Shown: one piece after another, positions 42,758-51,026 of the stretch
Position numbering within the stretch: the stretch's first letter is position 1
Layout of the letters: each line of letters opens with the position of its first letter
Assembly (NCBI GenBank): GCA_900100325.1
Contig: LT629697.1
Location: forward strand, 1 to 64,000
Direction of reading: 5' to 3'
DNA length: 64,000 bases
Source of the DNA: Frankineae bacterium MT45
Lineage (GTDB): Bacteria > Actinomycetota > Actinomycetes > Mycobacteriales > Jatrophihabitantaceae
Program-made: the position numbers and the translations under genes
Notes under the pieces: generated by a model
The model's database searches: none
Seen by the model: the letters and a program-made list of their open reading frames with translations, nothing else
Told to the model about the DNA's origin: nothing

Positions 42758-44041
42758 CTAGGACTCGATCGGCGGGCCCGCATCGGCAGCCACGGCCGCG
42801 TGGCTCTCGCGGATGGCGCGCATTGAGGACGGCGTGGCGTACGGCGAGTAGCGAGGCACCCAGCGGGCCAGCGCCCCCGCCGCGATGAGACCGACGCCGC
42901 CGACCGAGGCGATGCCGACGGCCAGCGTCGCCGCGGTGGCCACGATCGAGACGAGCACCGGCCCGGCCGCGTTCCCCGAGTCGTTGAAGAGTCGCCACAC
43001 GGCGAGGAATCGGGTGCGGCTGTCGGCCGGGGCGACGTCGGCGCCCAGGGTCATCATGATCCCGGAGCCGATCCCGTTGCCGAAGCTCATCACCATAGCC
43101 ACCACGGTCAGGGACGCGAAGCCGCTGGTGAGCGGGATGCAGATCATCGCGCCGCCGAGAATGATCATCGACGGCAGCGCGATCGCCAGCCGCCCGTAGC
43201 GATCCATCACCTTCCCGGACGGGTAGAAGAGTGCCATGTCGACGGCGCTGGCCACCCCGAACATCAGACTGGTCTGCTCAGGGCTCAGACCCAGGTGTTG
43301 GGCCCAGAGCGGCAGCACAGTCTGGCGGGCCGCCCGCACCGCGCCCACCGTCAGCACGGCGATGCCCAGCGTGGCGAAGAGGCGACGGTAGGTCTTGAGC
43401 ATCGACCAGGAACTCACCCCACCCCGGACCGCGACCGGCTGGTCGGGGAGCGGGTCGACGTCCGGGATGACCATCAGCAGCACCGCGGAGGCGGTGACGG
43501 CCAGCATCGCCACCACGTAGGCGGCCCGCAGACCGCCGAGGCTGATCGCCGCCGCCCCGATGAACGGGCCGATGAATAGGCCGATGCGATGCGACCCACC
43601 CAGCGTCGACATGGCCCGGGCCCGCAGCGAGATGGGCACCACCTCGGTGAGGTAGGACTGCCGGGCCAGGTAGAAGGTGGAGTTCGAGGCCCCGATGAGG
43701 ATGAGGGCGAACCCCAGCAGGGCGAGCGAGGTGGCGAAGTAGCACCCGGCGAGGGCGAGCACGGCCATCCCGGCGGCCAGCACCATCGCGTGCCGGTCAC
43801 CGACTCGGTCGGCCAGGGCCGCGGCCGGGATGTCGCCCAGGATCTGCCCGATGCCGAGCAGGGCCAGCATGAAGGCGGCGGTGCCGGTGGATGCCCCGAC
43901 GTCGAGCGCGGTGAGGGCGATGACCGGGGCGATGGCGCCGTTGCCGATCTCGTAGACGAGGGCCGGGGCGAAGGCCGAGGGTGCGATGGACCGGAGAGTG
44001 ACGCTGCGGGGCTGGGGGTCGGTCTGTAGAGCCATCGTCAT
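42758..44041 (-). CDS. MFS transporter
   Basis: 427 residues with twelve predicted helices in two halves. The cytosolic motif DRVGDRHAMVLAAG between helices 2 and 3 corresponds to MFS motif A, repeated in the second half as YPSGKVMDRYGRLAIALPS. Drug/H+ antiporter-like; no substrate can be given. The start ATG is 44039-44041; an ATG two codons later is also possible. It is on the same strand as efeO but 92 bases apart. Confidence 0.88.
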   Translation of the reverse strand: MTMALQTDPQPRSVTLRSIAPSAFAPALVYEIGNGAIAPVIALTALDVGASTGTAAFMLALLGIGQILGDIPAAALADRVGDRHAMVLAAGMAVLALAGCYFATSLALLGFALILIGASNSTFYLARQSYLTEVVPISLRARAMSTLGGSHRIGLFIGPFIGAAAISLGGLRAAYVVAMLAVTASAVLLMVIPDVDPLPDQPVAVRGGVSSWSMLKTYRRLFATLGIAVLTVGAVRAARQTVLPLWAQHLGLSPEQTSLMFGVASAVDMALFYPSGKVMDRYGRLAIALPSMIILGGAMICIPLTSGFASLTVVAMVMSFGNGIGSGIMMTLGADVAPADSRTRFLAVWRLFNDSGNAAGPVLVSIVATAATLAVGIASVGGVGLIAAGALARWVPRYSPYATPSSMRAIRESHAAVAADAGPPIES

Positions 44042-44149
44042 TCAGTATGCCGAAGCGGCGAAACGAGTATCGGAATAGCGAAACGCACGCCTTCCAGGAC
44101 TGGGGGTTCCCGGATGGCGTGCGCCTCGTAATGCTTTTCAATTGTGATC

Positions 44150-44424
44150 GTCCAGGTCGAAGGCTCGGGGGTGCCCTCAACTGATCTGAACGACTTTTGC
44201 AAGAGACTGTCTGTCGGACTCGGGGGAATCCGCGATGACACTCACATCAATCCACGATCGACCATCGGCTCGGGGGTGCCTCTGTTCGTTCGCCTGGATA
44301 GCATGACACAGCATCCGAGTGCATGAGAAGTAGTGAAGACCCTATAGCTATGCAGGCCAGCAAACGCGGCCATTTCGCGCAGAAACGCGGCTCCGGGCTA
44401 CGTTGATCGTAGCCCGAAGCCGCG
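44150..44424 (+). ncRNA. possible plus-strand RNA with three GGGG-loop hairpins
   Basis: Stem-loops GGCTC-GGGG-GTGCC (44162-44175), GGACTC-GGGG-GAATCC (44216-44231) and GGCTC-GGGG-GTGCC (44267-44280) have loops of exactly four G and near-even spacing of 50-55 bases. Each stem has one internal mismatch. The hairpin at 44386-44424 could terminate it. No matching promoter block was found upstream, so this is weaker than the minus-strand candidates. Confidence 0.3.
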
Positions 44425-44597
44425 TCGCTGCTGCGGTTCGCAGTGTATGAAATTCGCCTGACCGGCCCCCCAGCTGGTCTGCCAACGCTTGGTCCCCCAG
44501 GACCATCGGACTGCGCTGAGCTACGGCCGTTCGGATCCCCCGATCCTCGCGCCCGCTTTCGCCTCACTGCTGCTGTCTGTACCCCCCGGTACCAACA
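44380..44597 (-). ncRNA. candidate structured small RNA with G-run loops (copy 2)
   Basis: A proposed transcript of about 215 nt running leftward from the promoter-like block. On the minus strand it folds GTACC-GGGG-GGTAC (44579-44592), GGATC-GGGG-GATCC (44533-44546), TGGTCC-TGGG-GGACCA (44490-44505) and GACCAG-CTGGGGGG-CCGGTC (44460-44479), then the terminator hairpin 44386-44424. Hairpin centres are 46, 42 and 28 bases apart. Most loops plus closing base give GGGGGA or GGGGGG. Copy 1 is at 15777-15954. The sequence between hairpins is not shared, so structure appears conserved rather than sequence. Confidence 0.5.
44386..44424. terminator. strong hairpin ending RNA copy 2
   Basis: CGCGGCT and CGGGCTACG pair with CGTAGCCCG and AGCCGCG, interrupted by one C/A mismatch, around loop TTGAT. 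On the minus strand it is followed by TTTCTGC. Its outer flanks (AAACGCGGCTCCGG and CCGAAG/ACCGCG) match the hairpin at 15779-15812. Confidence 0.75.
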
Positions 44598-44602
44598 ACA
44601 AG

Positions 44603-44632
44603 AATGTTTCCTCGGAAAGTATTCGACGTCAA
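44603..44632 (-). promoter_or_regulatory. promoter-like block shared with 15960-15989 (copy 2)
   Basis: On the minus strand TTGACG, a 17-base spacer, and AAACAT (plus-strand ATGTTT at 44604-44609). The palindrome arms TTTCC-GA-GGAAA span 44607-44618. Only one base changes inside the block relative to copy 1 (a G/C exchange at the palindrome edge). Confidence 0.5.
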
Positions 44633-44666
44633 CTTGAAATGGAAACTGTACGAGTGACCCGGGCCA

Positions 44667-46506
44667 CTACGCCGGTTCCGGTCCCGATTCCGGCCCCGAT
44701 TCCTTGGCCTCCGACCAGCGGTTGACGATGCTGACGTCGGCGACGAAGCGCACCGGACGCTCCGGTGTGAAGCGGGCGCCGGTCTCGGCGAGGCAGCTGA
44801 GCAGCAACTCGGCTACTGCGCTGCCCTGTTCGATGGGCGTGTGCACCAGCAGTTCGTCGTGCAGGCAGAGCACGATCCGGGCGCCGAACGGGGCGCCCCG
44901 CGCCCGCAGCGTCACCGCCCAGGCTTTGAAGAACTCGGCCGCGGCCCCCTGGACGACGGCGTTGCGGGCGAAGCGACCGCGCGCGGCCAGCGCCGACCGC
45001 AGCTGAGGCTCCGGCAGGCCAACCGGCGGCGCGCCGATGCGGACCAGCCGCCCGCCGTAGGTGCGGACCGGGCGTCCGGACTTGCCGGCGTCACTCGCCG
45101 CCCGCAGGTAGCGCATGGCCACCGGGTAGGCCGACTCCATCCCCTTCAAGGCCTCGCCCGCTACCCCGGAGGTCTGGCCGTACATGGCGGCCAGGATCGC
45201 CACCTTGGCCACCGCCCGCTCGACGCCGAGCCGGGCCGCCACCGGCGCGTAGAGATCCTCCTCGACGCTGGCCCGGATGAGCGCGGCGTCGCCGGAGACC
45301 GCGGCCAGTACCCGGGGCTCGATCTGCCCGAGATCGGCCCGGACGAAGACGTGGCCGGCCTCGGCGGCGATCGCCGGTCGCAGCTCGGCCGGGAGATTGT
45401 GCAGACCGGCCTGGGCCGTCATCCGCCCGGCCGCGCCGTCGCTGCCGGACCAGGCGCCACGGAGGCGATCGTCCGCCCCGACGTTGGAGTCGAGCCAGTG
45501 GGTAGCCGTAGGTCGTGGCGATCCGTTCGCTCTTGCGCCAGGCCAGCAGCGCCTCGACCACCGGGTGTGCCCCGACGAAGGGCTGCAGCCGCCAGGATCG
45601 GGTATCGGGGACGTCGATGCCGGCTCGGGCCAGCATTGTGCGCACCTGCGTCGGGTTGCGCAGGTCGGTCTCGTCATCGCCGCGCAGATGCTGCCGCACG
45701 GCCCGATCCCGGCGGGCGCGGATCGCCAGTTCGTCGGCGGCATCGACTGGCCGGCTCCCCACCGACGCGGCGATCAGCTGCTCCGCGCGCACCCGGTCGA
45801 CCGGCAGGCCGTCGGCCGCCAGTTCCGCCGCGAGCAGCTCGGCGGCCGACTCCGACCGCGCGGTGGCCAGCGGGTCGCCGCCGGTGCGCAGTTCGCCCAG
45901 ACGCTCTCGCTGCCGGGCCGCTGCCTCGAGGGCCAGCGCACTCCACGCAGCCAGCCGGGTGGGCGAGGCGCCCCAGCCCCCGCCGGCCCACTCCGGGCGC
46001 AGGTAGCCGTCTCGCCGTACCGGATTCTCGACGTCACCACCGTCAGCGTCCATGTCTTCGCCGTCCACGCCGTCCGCCGCGGTCGGCTCCATCAGCAGGC
46101 TCAGCTGGCCGAGTTCAGGGATGGCGTCTGGGTCCAGGTTCTGCAGGCAGGCCCAGACGAGCGCGGGATCGGCCCGCCACCCTCCGAAGAGGATCCGATG
46201 GACGGCGGCGAGATCCCAGCAGGTCGCGACCCGCAGGCCGGCCTCGACGAGTAATGCGGGCGTCTCGATCGACCACCAGACCCAGCGCGGCCGGCACTGC
46301 TCTTCGACCCTCGCCACGAGAGCGACGGCGGACTCGCCCGGTCCATCGGGCGTGGCGACACCCCACTGCCGCGGATCACCGTTCGAGTCGAGGAGGGCGA
46401 GGCCCAAGCCACGACCAGGTACGAGGCTGAGGGCGATCAGGTCACCGCGGCGCACCCCCGCCGACTCGATCGCGGGGAGCAGTTCGTCCGCTGCCAGCGG
46501 GATCAC
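44667..46506 (-). pseudogene. family-A DNA polymerase with 3'-5' exonuclease-like domain, single-base frameshift
   Basis: About 612 codons once repaired, split into two frames. The 5' part (46506 to about 45500) reads MIPLAADELL... to WRKSERIATTYGY. The 3' part resumes HWLDSNVGADDRLRGAWSGSDGAAGRMTAQ. One extra C in the minus-strand CCC at 45500-45502 accounts for the break (TAC-CCAC instead of TAC-CAC). Polymerase residues downstream are intact: motif A VRADLGQIEPRVLA, motif B RAVAKVAILAAMYG, motif C LCLHDELLVH. Related intact proteins are annotated as bifunctional exonuclease/polymerase in actinobacteria. It may be a sequencing error, a recent mutation or, less likely, programmed frameshifting. 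Confidence 0.8.
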
Positions 46507-46557
46507 CTCTGCGTCACGCGTCCATCCTGCCCGCCCGGTCTGACACCGGATACGCGG

Positions 46558-47013
46558 CTACCGCAGAGACAGGTGCAGCGTGATCGTCCCCTCGACGGTG
46601 GTGACGCCGTCGCTCCGCACGGCCCGTACCCGCACCGGAACCTCCCCCGGCTCCAGCCAGTCCTCGGGGTCGGTCTCGGCGATCGCGGTCAGCGAGGAGG
46701 TGGAGAGCGCCACGTAGTTGAGCTGCATTCCCTTGGGAATCCACCGGAGGCGAGACGGGATCGTCACTTCGGCCAGTACCCCCATCGCCATCTCCAGGCC
46801 GTTCGCGGCGGCGATGGCGTGCACGGTGCCGATGTGGTTGTGCGTGCCCCACCAGTTGCGGACTCGCACCTCGGCGTAGTTCGGCCGCAGTTCCAGCACC
46901 TTGGGTGAAATGCTCAGAAAATACGGCGCCTTGGCCGCCGCCGCCAGCGAGAAGACGGTCCGGCCGACGACCGGGACCCGAAGTGAACGCTCGTAGATCT
47001 CCTGCACACGCAT
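46558..47013 (-). CDS. DUF4442 hotdog-fold protein (thioesterase-like)
   Basis: 151 residues. The block VRVRNWWGTHNHIGTVHAIAAANGLEMAMGVLAEVTIP is the hotdog helix and active region of DUF4442, related to acyl-CoA thioesterases; the HNHIGTVHA loop is its hallmark. It is expected to act on a CoA thioester, but no activity is established for this branch. It is divergent from the crotonase gene, which also handles acyl-CoA. Confidence 0.83.
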   Translation of the reverse strand: MRVQEIYERSLRVPVVGRTVFSLAAAAKAPYFLSISPKVLELRPNYAEVRVRNWWGTHNHIGTVHAIAAANGLEMAMGVLAEVTIPSRLRWIPKGMQLNYVALSTSSLTAIAETDPEDWLEPGEVPVRVRAVRSDGVTTVEGTITLHLSLR

Positions 47014-47130
47014 CCGCCGAGACTACCGAGGAGGGGCGTAGGTTCGGGGGTGCCCTAACCCCCCGACGAGCGGTGTTGACAGAACGTCCAGCAAAACCGG
47101 GCGAAAGTCACCCAAGTAAGGAGCATCGGC

Positions 47131-47901
47131 ATGTTCGCCGAGCCGGTAGCCGTCCAGAGCGACGGTCCCGTCACCACCATCACGCTGAACCGGCCGGAGG
47201 TACGCAACGCCGTCGACCGACCGACCGCGGAGGCGCTCGCCCAGGCCTTTCGGGAGTTCGACGCCGATGAGAGCGCCGCCGTGGCGATCCTGCACGGGGT
47301 CGGCGGAAACTTCTGTGCCGGCGCCGACTTGAAGGCGGCCAGTACGGATAACGTGAACCGCATCGCCCCCGACGGGGATGCCCCGATGGGCGTGGCCCGC
47401 ATGCGACTCAGCAAGCCAGTCATCGCCGCCATTAACGGGTACGCAGTGGCCGGTGGTCTCGAACTCGCCCTCTGGGCCGACCTGCGGGTCGCCGACGAGG
47501 ATGCCGTGCTCGGGATCTTCTGCCGGCGCTGGGGTGTTCCCCTGGTCGATGGCGGAACAGTCAACCTTCCACGGCTGATCGGCCTCTCCCGGGCGATGGA
47601 CCTCATCCTCACCGGCCGCGCGGTCGGGGCCGCCGAGGCCCACGAGATCGGGCTGGTGAACCGGGTCGTCCCGACGGGGACGGCACTGGCGGCCGCCCAG
47701 CAACTGGCCCGCGAACTCGCCGGCTTTCCGCAGCTCTGCCTGCGCAACGATCGCCTCTCGACGCTCGAACAGGCCGGCTTGAGAAACGACGAAGCTCTGG
47801 CCAATGAGTTCGTCCACGGCATGGCGTCGGCCTCGGACGCCATTCAGGGCGCGGCGAGGTTCGCCGAGGGCGCCGGGCGGCACGGCACCTTCGACCACTG
47901 A
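47131..47901 (+). CDS. enoyl-CoA hydratase/isomerase family protein
   Basis: 256 residues of the crotonase fold. Oxyanion-hole elements VGGNFCAGADLKAAS (about 56-70) and INGYAVAGGLELALWADLRVA (about 97-117) are intact. In the catalytic region GIFCRRWGVPLVDGGTVNLPRLIG, the usual hydratase Glu pair is not obvious (FCRRWG in place of PE-type sequence), so it may be an isomerase, hydrolase or other crotonase. Preceded by AAGTAAGGAG, a good ribosome site. Confidence 0.9.
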   Translation: MFAEPVAVQSDGPVTTITLNRPEVRNAVDRPTAEALAQAFREFDADESAAVAILHGVGGNFCAGADLKAASTDNVNRIAPDGDAPMGVARMRLSKPVIAAINGYAVAGGLELALWADLRVADEDAVLGIFCRRWGVPLVDGGTVNLPRLIGLSRAMDLILTGRAVGAAEAHEIGLVNRVVPTGTALAAAQQLARELAGFPQLCLRNDRLSTLEQAGLRNDEALANEFVHGMASASDAIQGAARFAEGAGRHGTFDH

Positions 47902-47918
47902 TTCGCGCTGCCGTTGCT

Positions 47919-48200
47919 CTAACCGAAGGCGGGTGCGGGGCCGACTGGATCCGGAGTCGGGCTTGGCCCCGGGCCCGGAATCGGTTCCGGACCCGGCATG
48001 GGCTCTGGACTCGGCATCGGTTCCGGAGTCGGCATAGGTTCCGGGCTCGGCATGGGCTCAGGCGAGGGCATGGGCTCAGGCGAGGGCATGGGTTCCGGAT
48101 GCGGCACCGGCTCGGGCCTCGGCGTCGGACTCGGCTCCGGGTTGGGCATCGGCTCCGGGCTCACCGGCGGGAAGACGTCATCCATCAGATTCACGATCAT
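47919..48200 (-). CDS. Pro/Glu/Met-rich repeat protein (PEPMPS repeats)
   Basis: 93 residues: MIVNLMDDVFPPVS, then about a dozen hexapeptides of the PEPMPS/PEPMPT type, ending DPVGPAPAFG. The DNA is an imperfect 18-bp repeat (GGCTCGGGCATGGGTTCC-like on the plus strand). It has no signal or membrane segment and is presumably an extended, disordered chain. The ATG overlaps the stop of the upstream 97-residue gene by four bases, which is the main reason to accept it as real. The opposite strand is also open, but has no such context. Confidence 0.6.
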   Translation of the reverse strand: MIVNLMDDVFPPVSPEPMPNPEPSPTPRPEPVPHPEPMPSPEPMPSPEPMPSPEPMPTPEPMPSPEPMPGPEPIPGPGPSPTPDPVGPAPAFG

Positions 48201-48490
48201 CGGGCCTCCTCGGTCTGCGATTCAGGGTGCGCCGACTGAGCTTCCCCAGCGAGTTCCTCAGTCAAACCCGCGGGCGCGGCGTAGGCGTGACGGAGGGTGA
48301 GCATGGTCAGGCTCGCCTGAACCTGCGACCGGGAACTGTTACGCCGCACCTCCAGCGGCAGCCGCCCCCAGACGGCGTCCACGATCTCCTCGACGGTGAC
48401 GTTGGACGGAGTCTCGCCGCGCTCCTGAACGTCCCGGTCTTGGCGGCGGAGCGCGTCTTCAATCCAAGCTCGCAGTTCGGTGGTCTTCAC
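48197..48490 (-). CDS. small helical protein of unknown function
   Basis: 97 residues: MKTTELRAWIEDALRRQDRDVQERGETPSNVTVEEIVDAVWGRLPLEVRRNSSRSQVQASLTMLTLRHAYAAPAG and an acidic tail. Mostly charged helices; no motif recognised, although VEEIVDAVWGRLP could be a small DNA- or protein-binding helical unit. It is coupled by ATGA to the PEPMPS repeat gene. Both are on the minus strand and upstream of nothing else they could be operonic with. Confidence 0.65.
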   Translation of the reverse strand: MKTTELRAWIEDALRRQDRDVQERGETPSNVTVEEIVDAVWGRLPLEVRRNSSRSQVQASLTMLTLRHAYAAPAGLTEELAGEAQSAHPESQTEEAR

Positions 48491-48534
48491 AGCCCAAGTC
48501 TGCGCTACACCCTCGGATAGGGGGCGTGCTTGCG

Positions 48535-49857
48535 TTAGCCGAGTCGATGTCTGGACTGCGGGCGCACCGAACTGCCGAGTGCACTGGCCCGCTCGCGACG
48601 GTGGCGTCGGGCTGAACGGCAGACGGCCGACGGACGGTCCCCGCCCTCGGGTATCGCGATGAGCGACGAATGGGCCAGATAACTGCTCGCCGCGGAGGCA
48701 GCGAGCATCTGCAGGCGCACCGGGCTGCGACTCACCACACTCGGACGCAGCGGCGCGCCAGCACCGGCATCGACGGGCGGGACGGCTTCAGCCAGCGGTG
48801 GCGCTGCTGCGACGGGCACCGGAACAGGCCGCAAAATACTGGGGGTTGGGAGTTCGAGGAGCATCGCATCGACGCTCACCCGGTTCGTGTTGCGCCGGTC
48901 GATGCCCCACCAGGCGACCCAGATCACCCAGCCCAGCGCCACGATGAAGATGACGCTCACCAGGCGGTACAGGAGCACCCCGGAGGCCGCCGTGACCGCA
49001 CTCAGGCCGCCGTGGGTCAGGGTGAGAATCATCGCCGTATCCACCACTCCGAAGCCACCAGGGAGCAGCGACACGCTCGACGCCGTCGTCCCGGCCAGAT
49101 AGGCGACGACGGCCAGCGTGATCGACGCGCTGTGAATTCCTACGGCGTGGCAACAGGCGACCAGGCAGGCGAGGTCAGCCAGCCAGTTGACCGCGGCGAA
49201 TCCGGACCCGGCCGCCCAGTCCCGGCGCCGCGGGTTGATCTGCCGTAATTCACTGACGATTCCTCGCACCCGGTCGTGGCCGGCCAGCGGCTCCCGGCGC
49301 AGCAGGCGGTTCACCAGGATCAGGCCCCGCTCGGAGGTGCGGATCACCGGCTCGGGGTTGCGCATCACGCGACGCAGGCCGAGCACCGTCAGCACAGCCA
49401 CTGGCAGCCCGATCAACAGCACATTCGGGCTGCCCTGCCGCGCGCCGGCGAAGGCGCCCGCAAAGAGGGCCAACAGGCCGAACGTGAACGTGCTCAGGAC
49501 GCCCGATGCGATCAGCGTGAAGGTGGCCAGCGGGATGTTCGCGCCCCAACCGCGCAGCCGCTTGAAGGTATAGCCGGTGGAGACGGCCGACCCCGCCGGC
49601 AGCGAGACACTCACCGCGTTGGCCGCATAAGTAAGGGCGAGCATCTTACGGGCGGGGACTCGCACGCCGCCGGCACTCAGCAATCCCCACTGAAGAAAGG
49701 CAAAAGCCGCCATCGAGGCGAGCTCGGCCACCACGGCGACGGTGAGCCATGCCGGGTCCGGGTGCGAGACGGCGCCGGCCGCGTGCACGAGGTACGGGCG
49801 CATCGCGATCACGGCAACCGTGAGCAGGACGAAGACCAGCCCCAGTCGTCTGGTCAT
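48535..49857 (-). CDS. YbhN/AglD2-like flippase-domain membrane protein
   Basis: 440 residues. About eight helices of the lysylphosphatidylglycerol synthetase transmembrane-region family (UPF0104): AANAVSVSLPAGSAVSTGYTFKRLRGWG and AGTTASSVSLLPGGFGVVDTAMILTLTHGG are signature loops. The synthetase domain is missing, so it probably flips or helps transport a lipid or glycolipid. The C-terminal ~120 residues are Pro/Ser-rich and soluble. It starts 15 bases after the patatin stop, so they may be co-transcribed. Confidence 0.83.
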   Translation of the reverse strand: MTRRLGLVFVLLTVAVIAMRPYLVHAAGAVSHPDPAWLTVAVVAELASMAAFAFLQWGLLSAGGVRVPARKMLALTYAANAVSVSLPAGSAVSTGYTFKRLRGWGANIPLATFTLIASGVLSTFTFGLLALFAGAFAGARQGSPNVLLIGLPVAVLTVLGLRRVMRNPEPVIRTSERGLILVNRLLRREPLAGHDRVRGIVSELRQINPRRRDWAAGSGFAAVNWLADLACLVACCHAVGIHSASITLAVVAYLAGTTASSVSLLPGGFGVVDTAMILTLTHGGLSAVTAASGVLLYRLVSVIFIVALGWVIWVAWWGIDRRNTNRVSVDAMLLELPTPSILRPVPVPVAAAPPLAEAVPPVDAGAGAPLRPSVVSRSPVRLQMLAASAASSYLAHSSLIAIPEGGDRPSAVCRSARRHRRERASALGSSVRPQSRHRLG

Positions 49858-49872
49858 CGCGTCAGCACGTCC

Positions 49873-50907
49873 TCAGGCCCTGCTCGTTGCGAGCGAGATG
49901 CCGGCTGCGCGTGGGGTCAAGCCGGGAAGTGCCGCCTTGGCGTGCTCATCAAGCCATTTCACGGTGAGGCGGTACCCCTGCTCGATCATGTTGGCCGTGT
50001 CATTGAAGTCGAGCGGGTTCGTGTTGGGGCTGGTGACGACCGGCATCACGTGTACGGCCCCACGGGCCGCCTCGACGTCGCGCCGGATGGTGGCCGCAAC
50101 GACGTGATCGAGGGCATGCAGGGCGATCTGCAGCGGGCCGTGCAGCAGGTCGGCGCCTTCGGAGGGCTCCGCCGACGGGAAGACATAGCTCACCAACGCA
50201 CCGAGCTGCTCGGCCTGCAGGATGGGCACATCGGCCGCAACTCCACCATCCACCAGGCGCCGCCCGTCGATCTCCACCGGCGGGTAGAAACCGGGGATCG
50301 CGCAGGAGGCGAGCAGGGCAGAGACGCTGTCACCGGAGCCGAGCACGACCGGCTCGCCTGAGGTCACGTCCGTGGTGACGACGTAAGCCGGGATCGCCGT
50401 ACCGTCGAGGGTCTCCGGCACCATCCCGGTCATCAGCAGGTTACGCAGCGGGGCATTCGAGATGAGCCCGTCCGCACGCCCGAGTAGCGCTCCGAGGATC
50501 GCGCGCACCGACCAGAGCGCGACGTGCTTGCGCCGAAGCAGCATCCAGAGCTGTTCGAGACGGTCGATGCCAGCGATCGTCGGATCGTTCGCGAAGGAAA
50601 CTGCATTCAGCGCACCGGCCGACGAGCCGATCACGAAGTCAGGGTGAATACCGGCCTCGGTGAGCGCTCGCAGCATCCCGACCTGCGGGGCGGTGAGGCT
50701 GCCACCGCCCTGGAAGACGAAGGCGACGCCACCGCTCGGGCTGGTCTCGACGCGGGTCGCGGCCGGGATGTCCCAGGTCGGCAGGGTCTGGCGATTCATC
50801 CGCCAGTGCATCACCTTGGTGAGCACGTACGAGTCGCGCAGGGACCGCAGCCGGGCGACGACCGGACTGTCGGCCGAGATCGAGCGGCGGGTACTGAGAA
50901 ACGTCAT
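49873..50907 (-). CDS. patatin-like phospholipase
   Basis: 344 residues. Oxyanion loop VFQGGGSLTAPQVG, nucleophile GSSAG (Ser96) and catalytic Asp in RRLVDGGVAADVP: a complete Ser-Asp dyad. Likely hydrolyses phospholipid or lipid esters at the membrane. ATG 50905-50907 was selected because GGAGGAGAT precedes it; an in-frame extension by 83 codons has no family resemblance. Neighbours are a lipid flippase-like gene downstream and a divergent TetR gene upstream. Confidence 0.9.
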   Translation of the reverse strand: MTFLSTRRSISADSPVVARLRSLRDSYVLTKVMHWRMNRQTLPTWDIPAATRVETSPSGGVAFVFQGGGSLTAPQVGMLRALTEAGIHPDFVIGSSAGALNAVSFANDPTIAGIDRLEQLWMLLRRKHVALWSVRAILGALLGRADGLISNAPLRNLLMTGMVPETLDGTAIPAYVVTTDVTSGEPVVLGSGDSVSALLASCAIPGFYPPVEIDGRRLVDGGVAADVPILQAEQLGALVSYVFPSAEPSEGADLLHGPLQIALHALDHVVAATIRRDVEAARGAVHVMPVVTSPNTNPLDFNDTANMIEQGYRLTVKWLDEHAKAALPGLTPRAAGISLATSRA

Positions 50908-51026
50908 GCGATCTCCTCCGTCCGTCTCACCGTTCACCACGGTCGTGCCTGCCAGGCCACCCGGCAATACCTGTCCGGGGGCTTCAAACGGATGCAGTCT
51001 CCGTTTATCCCAACCACCGTAACACC

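Larger units (their letters stand above)
44042..44666. other. 625-bp gene-free gap holding G-loop hairpin arrays
   Basis: No protein-coding frame here has a family resemblance. From left to right: an 8-bp stem CGCACGCC/GGCGTGCG (44084-44123); three plus-strand hairpins with GGGG loops (44162-44280); a long hairpin at 44386-44424; four hairpins whose minus-strand loops are G-runs (44460-44592); and the promoter-like block 44603-44632. Local GC is lower than in genes around 44130-44240. Confidence 0.75.

Noticed and set aside
15960-44632. The two identical blocks as attachment sites flanking a 28.7-kb integrated element.
   Set aside because: The enclosed genes are ordinary metabolic operons, with no integrase, excisionase or phage genes, and each block comes with its own hairpin series, which att sites would not.
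47044-47065. A GGTTCGGGGGTGCCC-type sequence before the crotonase gene as a G-loop hairpin.
   Set aside because: The pairing leaves a GGTG loop and an internal mismatch, and it stands alone, so it was not grouped with the arrays at 44 kb.
47998-48300. A Gly/Ser/Met-rich plus-strand frame (MGSGLGIGSG...).
   Set aside because: It is the complement of the PEPMPS repeat, and only the minus-strand reading has a coupled upstream gene.
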